Under the pieces are notes generated by a model that was given only the letters and a program-made list of their open reading frames with translations, was not told where the DNA came from and searched no databases. Shown piece after piece: positions 58,369 through 64,000 of a stretch of DNA of 64,000 nt. The stretch spans positions 175,257,021 to 175,321,020 of the forward strand of contig CM056741.1 of the NCBI GenBank assembly GCA_029851415.1, in the 5' to 3' direction. The stretch is from Eretmocerus hayati. Lineage: Eukaryota > Arthropoda > Insecta > Hymenoptera > Aphelinidae. Numbering within the stretch: the stretch's first letter is position 1; every line of letters starts with the position of its first letter. Position numbers and translations under genes: made by a program.

Positions 58369-60180
58369 GGCTCCGGATCAGAACGGTATAAGTCCATTTT
58401 TTCCATTTCTGGAAAATGCGCCTCAAAGTTTTTGTGATATGGAAAATTCGAGCTATCATCTAAAGTAAATATTCTTATTCTACCATGTAGTGAGTGTGTT
58501 TTCATGTAATTCTTCACGTGGGGCGTATTGATTACCAATTGTTTACACTTTTTACATCTCATTTTGCAATAAAAAATGGACTTATACCGTTCTGATCCGG
58601 AAAATTTTTCGACTTTTTTTCGGATCAGAACGGTATAAGTCCACCATTTCTGATAAAAATTTACATTTGATATTTTAGATCGGGAGAAGTAGTTGATATC
58701 ATGGATTTCTACTGTTTCAAATACGAAAATATCGAGAAACTATGAGTTTTCACCTTTGAGATCAAAAAACGTTTAAGAAACCATGGACTTATTACATGGA
58801 CCAATTTATTTTAGCTGGAAGAAAGGTGGAAAAATTCTCCAGATCAGAACGGTAAAAATTGAGAATTTTTCGAATTTTTAATGACTATCCTCGACTTTTT
58901 CTCACAGTAAACAAAGCTCCTCTCTAGTCTAGGATGATTTCTATTGAATCTCATTCACAGCCGAGACTGTTTTTTTGCAAGGAATTCCTTTTTGCAAAGA
59001 GATCTCATTCAGGATATCGTGACTAAAGATATATTTTTAACATTGAGGTCAACAAGGGTCTATTTGGAAACGGCAGTCCGATCAAGACGAGTTTACTCAA
59101 CCACCTCGGTCCCAAAATCTAGTTTTTTAGGGACCACAGAGCACGCCGCTTGAGTTCAAAAAGTCAGAGACAGTTTGAAATTGTATAGGAAAATTCGTAA
59201 TGAAGAGACTTTAATCGACCAGGAAATCCAAACGGTAAATTCGGATTGATCCCCACTCAACAACCAAGAAGGATTGTTGATCAACTGTAGAAATTCGTTG
59301 CAGTTAGCTCAATTCAGGAAGGCTAGTATCTTCACCTATGAGATTCGCCCAAATGAGGTTCACTCGTACCAAGTGGCGGGAGGATCGAACCGAAGGCCGG
59401 ATGACTGTTAATAAAAAGAACCCCAGTTGATAGATCACAATCATTCATAGTGGAATCGTAACCGAATTACTGTAATGAAGGACTAGGAATTCTCCACCCT
59501 TGGGATTGTTCCTGAGAAGGAAGTGTACAGCTCAGTTGAATTTGGCGTATCTTAGACGCAGTTGATCTTTCGTTCGATAAGATGCCTGAAAACATGATGC
59601 AAAATAAAATTTCCTAGCAAGCTCAGTACCGATCGCTTTCACAACTGTGATTCTCGAACCATCATTGAACAACTCGGTTATCAATTATGATAAGAGATTA
59701 GGAAAAAATACTTCAGAGTTTCCAAGAGAAAAATTCCAGGCCCATGGATTACTGTCCGGAGGTTGTTCATTTTCACAGGATTCCCCTGTGTCCAAACGCG
59801 TAAAAAATAAGTGATCGGACTTCGGCCCACCTCCTTCGAAACCACTCGATGCAATCATTTGGACAACATAGCGAACCTAACTTGTAGTTTCTGAGAGTAG
59901 CTACCGACTCTAACTACTTGTAAAAGCACGACAGCTAAACGTAGATGACCCAAAAGCGATATTATTGAGCGAGAACATGGACTTATACCGTTCTGATCCG
60001 GAAAAAAAGTCGAAACTTTTTTCGAGACAAAAACGGCCATGTCACATGTGATGCTTCAGAACGGATTTCTACTGCCGGAGTTGTGCGTACATGTTTTCAC
60101 TTGTATTCTCTGTCGTTTTCCGTCAAAAACTCAATTTTCACCAAAATGGACTTATACCGTTCTGATCCGGAGCCGCCCAT
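58369..60180. mobile_element. Element with GGGCGGCTCCGGATCAGAAC termini and repeated subterminal motif
   Basis: It begins GGGCGGCTCCGGATCAGAAC and ends with the exact reverse complement, each end flanked by ATAT. The motif GGACTTATACCGTTCTGATC, in either orientation, recurs near 58575, 58620, 58850 (partial), 59980 and 60145. Repeated subterminal motifs suggest transposase binding sites. At the left end a 67-codon minus frame (58359-58562) begins with a Cys-X2-Cys ... His-X6-His pattern, a possible relic of a zinc-finger region. Confidence 0.78.
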
Positions 60181-60489
60181 ATGTGAACTCAAAATTTGTC
60201 ACAATTTCATGCTCTAGATTCAAAACTAGGAATAACCATACTGAAATTCGAGTTGACCTCTGATGAGGGTCAAAGTTATGCTCAAGGTCACAGGTAAAGG
60301 GTAAAACTAAATTCGGGCACCTCCTAAAAATAATCTGCTGATCCAGACTATTGCCTCAGCTCTGGTACGTTGACTCACTATTCACACTTGGGACCTCAAA
60401 TATGACGGTTGAGGGTCATCTACGCAATTGGTAGAGAGTAATATCTGGATTGAAAATTTGCATTACATTCAGGGCTCACCAGGAGAGGT

Positions 60490-60810
60490 CATCACATCCG
60501 GATCACGGATTTTGCTGAAACTTTGGGAATAGTCTTCTTTTAATGCCAATAGATTAAACCAAAAATTATAGACCCTAACGCTCAAGCGTTTTTGAGCTAC
60601 AGCCAAGGACATTATTAGCATTGCCAATATAGGCCAATGTTAAAAATCATACATATAGGTATACCAGCAATGCTAATGTCCTTGGCTGTAGCTCAAAAAC
60701 GCTTGAGCGTTAGGGTCTATAATTTTGGGTTTAATCTTTTGGCACTAAAAGAAGACTATTCCCGAAGTTTCAGCCAAATCCGTGACCCGGATCTGAAACA
60801 CTCTCCTGGT
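60490..60810. repeat. 320-bp near-perfect palindrome
   Basis: CGCTCAAGCGTTTTTGAGCT at the left faces AGCTCAAAAACGCTTGAGCG at the right. The arms continue out to GGATCACGGATTTTGCTGAA / TTCAGCCAAATCCGTGACCC. Its centre (AGCATTGCCAATATAGGCCA) resembles the inner arm of the element at 25070-28365, so the two are probably one family. Confidence 0.85.
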
Positions 60811-60984
60811 CAGAGGTGAGAATAGGGATTTACATTCAGGAAAAATCGATCCGACTTCCAGAAAACCATGAAAATCCACATTCAAGGTCAAATCTGAAAC
60901 TTGTTTCGGGGTTCTTCGATACCCGGAAACATTTTCAAGTTTTAGGGAGGGGGGGGGACTGACCTTGGGACACTTTGTACATCA

Positions 60985-63900
60985 GAATTCATACAAAAAT
61001 GCACATTTCATCAAGGAGAAGTTGTAACTATCACAGTCGTGACTAGTCTCTTTCACTCCAAATAAAAAACACATCAATCTCAAAGAGTGGTTGAGGGCTT
61101 CAATTTTTACATTACCGACAGGATTATGTCATAATGAAAAATACCAAAACATGAACCACGGAAGTAGGAGAAAAGAATTAAACCCTCATAAATTGAAACT
61201 TTTCCAGTGTGCGCACTAATCATCTTACCAGCCCAAGTCCGAGGGGGAGGAAATTCAAAAAATGAGCGCATCGATTTTGGGAGGACTTTACTTCATAGCC
61301 CATCCACATTTTTGAAATTCTGAGCTTTCAAACTTCTACTCCACCCCGCTGAGGATGCTCAGATTGGTACCTGTTGAACATCTCACCTAGGTAACCAGGT
61401 TTCCTCAAATGGATTATTTCGTGCATTGAGTCAGCTGCAAGATACATTTTCTTCGTATCATTATGTAACCAACCTAAACACTCCCTGAACAGGGTGATAT
61501 GTTTGCTGATTCTGACATGAAAATTGACATTCGTGAAAATGACCGTGAATCCTTCCCAACACCAACGTTGGATCATATGAGCTATGAAGTTTTCACGAAT
61601 AACCGAAATATATTAATATTAATAGCTTTGGAAATATTGGAATTTGATCAGAAGTAATGCAATCTGGATTTCCAAGAATCTCAATAACCTTTTTTCGTCG
61701 ATCTACAGTCAACACAGCATAAATTGAACGGGCCTCTCAAGAATAAAATCAGTCAAGAAGCAAGGAGGCCCATGACGTCCGAATTGAGCAGATCCGGCGT
61801 ACAAAAAATTCAAGAAAGAAAAGCTGGAAGGGGACAAGCAACGAAAAAAAGAAGCTCAGGAAGCGCAAAATATAAGTAACCAGACGCCCGTAATCCATAT
61901 GGGGAGCGAAAGTGCAATGCAATTTGGCCCGACTGTCTCTCATTTTTTTTGGCCATACTCAGTCGTCATGAATCTATAGGTATTATTCACAGCGTCGACT
62001 CATGTGAGATAATGATTTCTTTATTGCTCAACAAGTGAAATGATCAGATTTTTCAAATAGAATCGAGATCTCACGTTCACCTCACTTTTGTATTCAAGAG
62101 TGCAATTAAACACAATTTTGTCTGTCGAAGACTTAAAGACAAAGCTAATGCCAGTGAATGTCTTCTAGGAATGATTCGAGGGGCACCGGGGGCAAGTCTG
62201 CTATGTAAGGAACTTGTGCTACAGCTTTGTCCAAGCTGATTCATCGTCGTAAGTACGATACGTTGTGCAATCATCTAGACTGTAATATTGTGTACCCTCC
62301 TTCAAGGAATATACAGAGATTGTCTCTGTTGTCCCTTACTGTTACTTAATAATTGCATCAATTATGATGATCCGATCTGGTCAGGATTGCAAAATTTCTT
62401 CATATGGAGCATTGATAGAAATGCGAAGCTATTGTCGATTTTTGTTGTTTGGAACCTACTGGTTAAACTTGTATCGAGCTGGCTTCACTATCGATACTCG
62501 ATACGGTTATTATAAAGCTAGAACGAGTTTTAGTATTGATTTAGACCGTGAGAAAGAGAATTGGCTGAATATTTGAAAATTGCAATTGTTACAACTAGCC
62601 TGGGGTGTTAAACCAATCTATTGGATTCTGGGAAGGTTAGAGATTGCTCCTCATGAAAAATCCTATTACTGATGTGAGAAATCATGGAAATGAAACTGTG
62701 AAGAGTTATTTTTTTCTCAAAATTCAAGAAATATGAAGTCGAAAAGTCTCAGTCCAATTAAATGCGAGCTTCCGGGAATGTACTGGAACACCGTACTCTA
62801 ACCATTCATCTATAGAATGAGGTTAGACGGATCCATAAAAAGTCGCGCAGAGAGTTCTGAACATTTATTTTTGAGATTACTGAGAAACCATATTCCATTT
62901 TGCCACATTACTACACACACGTCTCATTTAAATTGCTCCTGAAAAGTTGCCCTCACGAACAATTGGGAGAAATCGTCATTACAAAATCTGAACATACAAT
63001 AGAAGAACATTTGAAGATCCTTTACCGATCTCAAAAAATTTGACGAAGCGTCTCAACAATAAATAAATAAATAGGTAGTTGGCTACTAGCGGTTTTACGC
63101 GGTTACCAATAATCATCGCTGCAACTCAACGCCTCAAAAAACTTTTTTAGTTAATCCCTAAAGTGAATATCAGGTGGATATTTATTAATAAACTTATCAA
63201 TCATCACCCGAAGTTGAGCACATCTATTGAGCCGTATCTGACTTTCCGCTGAAACAAAGGATATTGTTGGATATTTGCATTGGATTCCATTGGACTATAC
63301 CCTCAAAAGTATTTTCAAATCAAATCTGTGACCCGCAGAGTCAACACATTCCTTAAGATACTCAAAACCGAACATTCTTGAATGTAACATTCATCATTGT
63401 AAGCGAAATTCAAGTTATTATTACTGTGCAAGATGCATTATTGATATCCATTTTCTCGATAATTATATATCATCCAATCCTGAGAGGTATTTTCAATGGG
63501 TTTTCCAAGATAAAAAAACTTCAACAAATTCAGTTAGGATGGAAAGTTCGTTGTTACGCTTGACTACGACTTTCCCAATCTATTCTGACATCAACGATGA
63601 ATAATTGAACTCCCGATGATCATTTCTCGAAAAAGAAAATCTCGAGCCTCATAAAAGTCTAGATACTCATTGTAAATCTGTAATCATCAGCATGGTTCTT
63701 AATCAAGTGAAAATCAATGTGCCGAGTTAGGCCTATCCTCAAAATCTTCCAGTTCACTCATTCATCTTAACTTAATCGACTGCAAAGAACTCAGTAAAGA
63801 CAAAATGAATGAATAAAAATCGACATCAATTATATCACGCCCTTCGACTGCAATCCAAATCACTGAGTCTGCAAATTAATTCTCCAGGGCTAATTTCAAG

Positions 63901-64000
63901 CTTGATTGAACAAAATCAGATGATCAATACCAAAATGTATCTGAGAAATCAATTGATCTGAGAAAATCTTGATGAAGCAAACGATAAAATCTATGGTAAA
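60985..64000. other. Right end of the window, no supported gene
   Basis: AT-rich with no exon I can defend. An 82-codon minus frame at 61328-61576 has protein-like composition but no recognised domain. No further Ig-half exon was found, so the next exon of the Ig gene probably lies beyond 64000. Confidence 0.45.

Larger units (their letters stand above)
57212..60970. mobile_element. 3.8-kb composite of nested inverted repeats
   Basis: The outer arms (about 57212-57400 and 60830-60970) pair through CCCTCCCTAAAA / TTTTAGGGAGGG and TTGATGGTTTT-type words, with notable divergence. Further inward, 57900-58120 pairs with 60190-60330 (CATAACCATGACCCTCATCA / TGATGAGGGTCAAAGTTATG). Two other elements are nested: 58369-60180 and the palindrome 60490-60810. 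No transposase or other supported gene. Confidence 0.72.

Noticed and set aside
59370..59440. Possible tRNA-like segment with ATCGAAC-type sequence
   Set aside because: No cloverleaf arms or A/B box spacing could be matched on either strand.

Overview
The window looks like nuclear DNA of an insect, most likely a hymenopteran (parasitoid wasp or sawfly; the order is inferred). Genes are split by short GT-AG introns in AT-rich sequence, and the protein families present are two small secreted MBF2-type proteins, a tandem set of cytosolic alpha-esterase-type carboxylesterases, and a large intracellular immunoglobulin (Ig)-repeat protein of muscle type. No bacterial-style genes, rRNA, tRNA or CRISPR were seen.

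Layout. 1-8.4 kb: non-coding DNA with a degenerate GCGGTACTA-type tandem repeat, two perfect 34-bp palindromes, and two plus-strand MBF2-family secreted protein genes (3526-3888 and 6521-6871). 8.5-12 kb: five minus-strand exons of the Ig-repeat gene. 12.9-30.9 kb: three plus-strand carboxylesterase genes (CE1-CE3). 31-37 kb: decayed transposons, including a Tc1-like element with a non-LTR retrotransposon remnant inside, then two more Ig-gene exons. 39.7-51.4 kb: a fourth carboxylesterase (CE4) whose 8.8-kb first intron holds a 3.6-kb foldback element. 54.5-56.2 kb: four more Ig-gene exons. 57.2-61 kb: nested inverted-repeat elements. 61-64 kb: nothing I can support as a gene.

How it fits together. 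Eleven minus-strand exons join with consistent splice phase into one 937-codon open frame, from 56226 down to 8471, open at both ends. On that model CE1-CE3 sit in one intron (about 22.9 kb) and CE4 in another (about 17.5 kb), all antisense to the host gene. Because the last visible exon ends in a splice donor in the middle of an Ig domain, the host gene must continue below 8471, so the MBF2 genes may be intronic too. The four esterases share eight exons with the same intron phases, and exons 3, 5 and 7 have invariant lengths of 186, 157 and 145 bp. All four keep a Ser-Glu-His triad and lack a signal peptide, which points to intracellular ester hydrolysis or xenobiotic sequestration. The introns and spacers are crowded with palindromic MITE and foldback elements, several nested inside one another.
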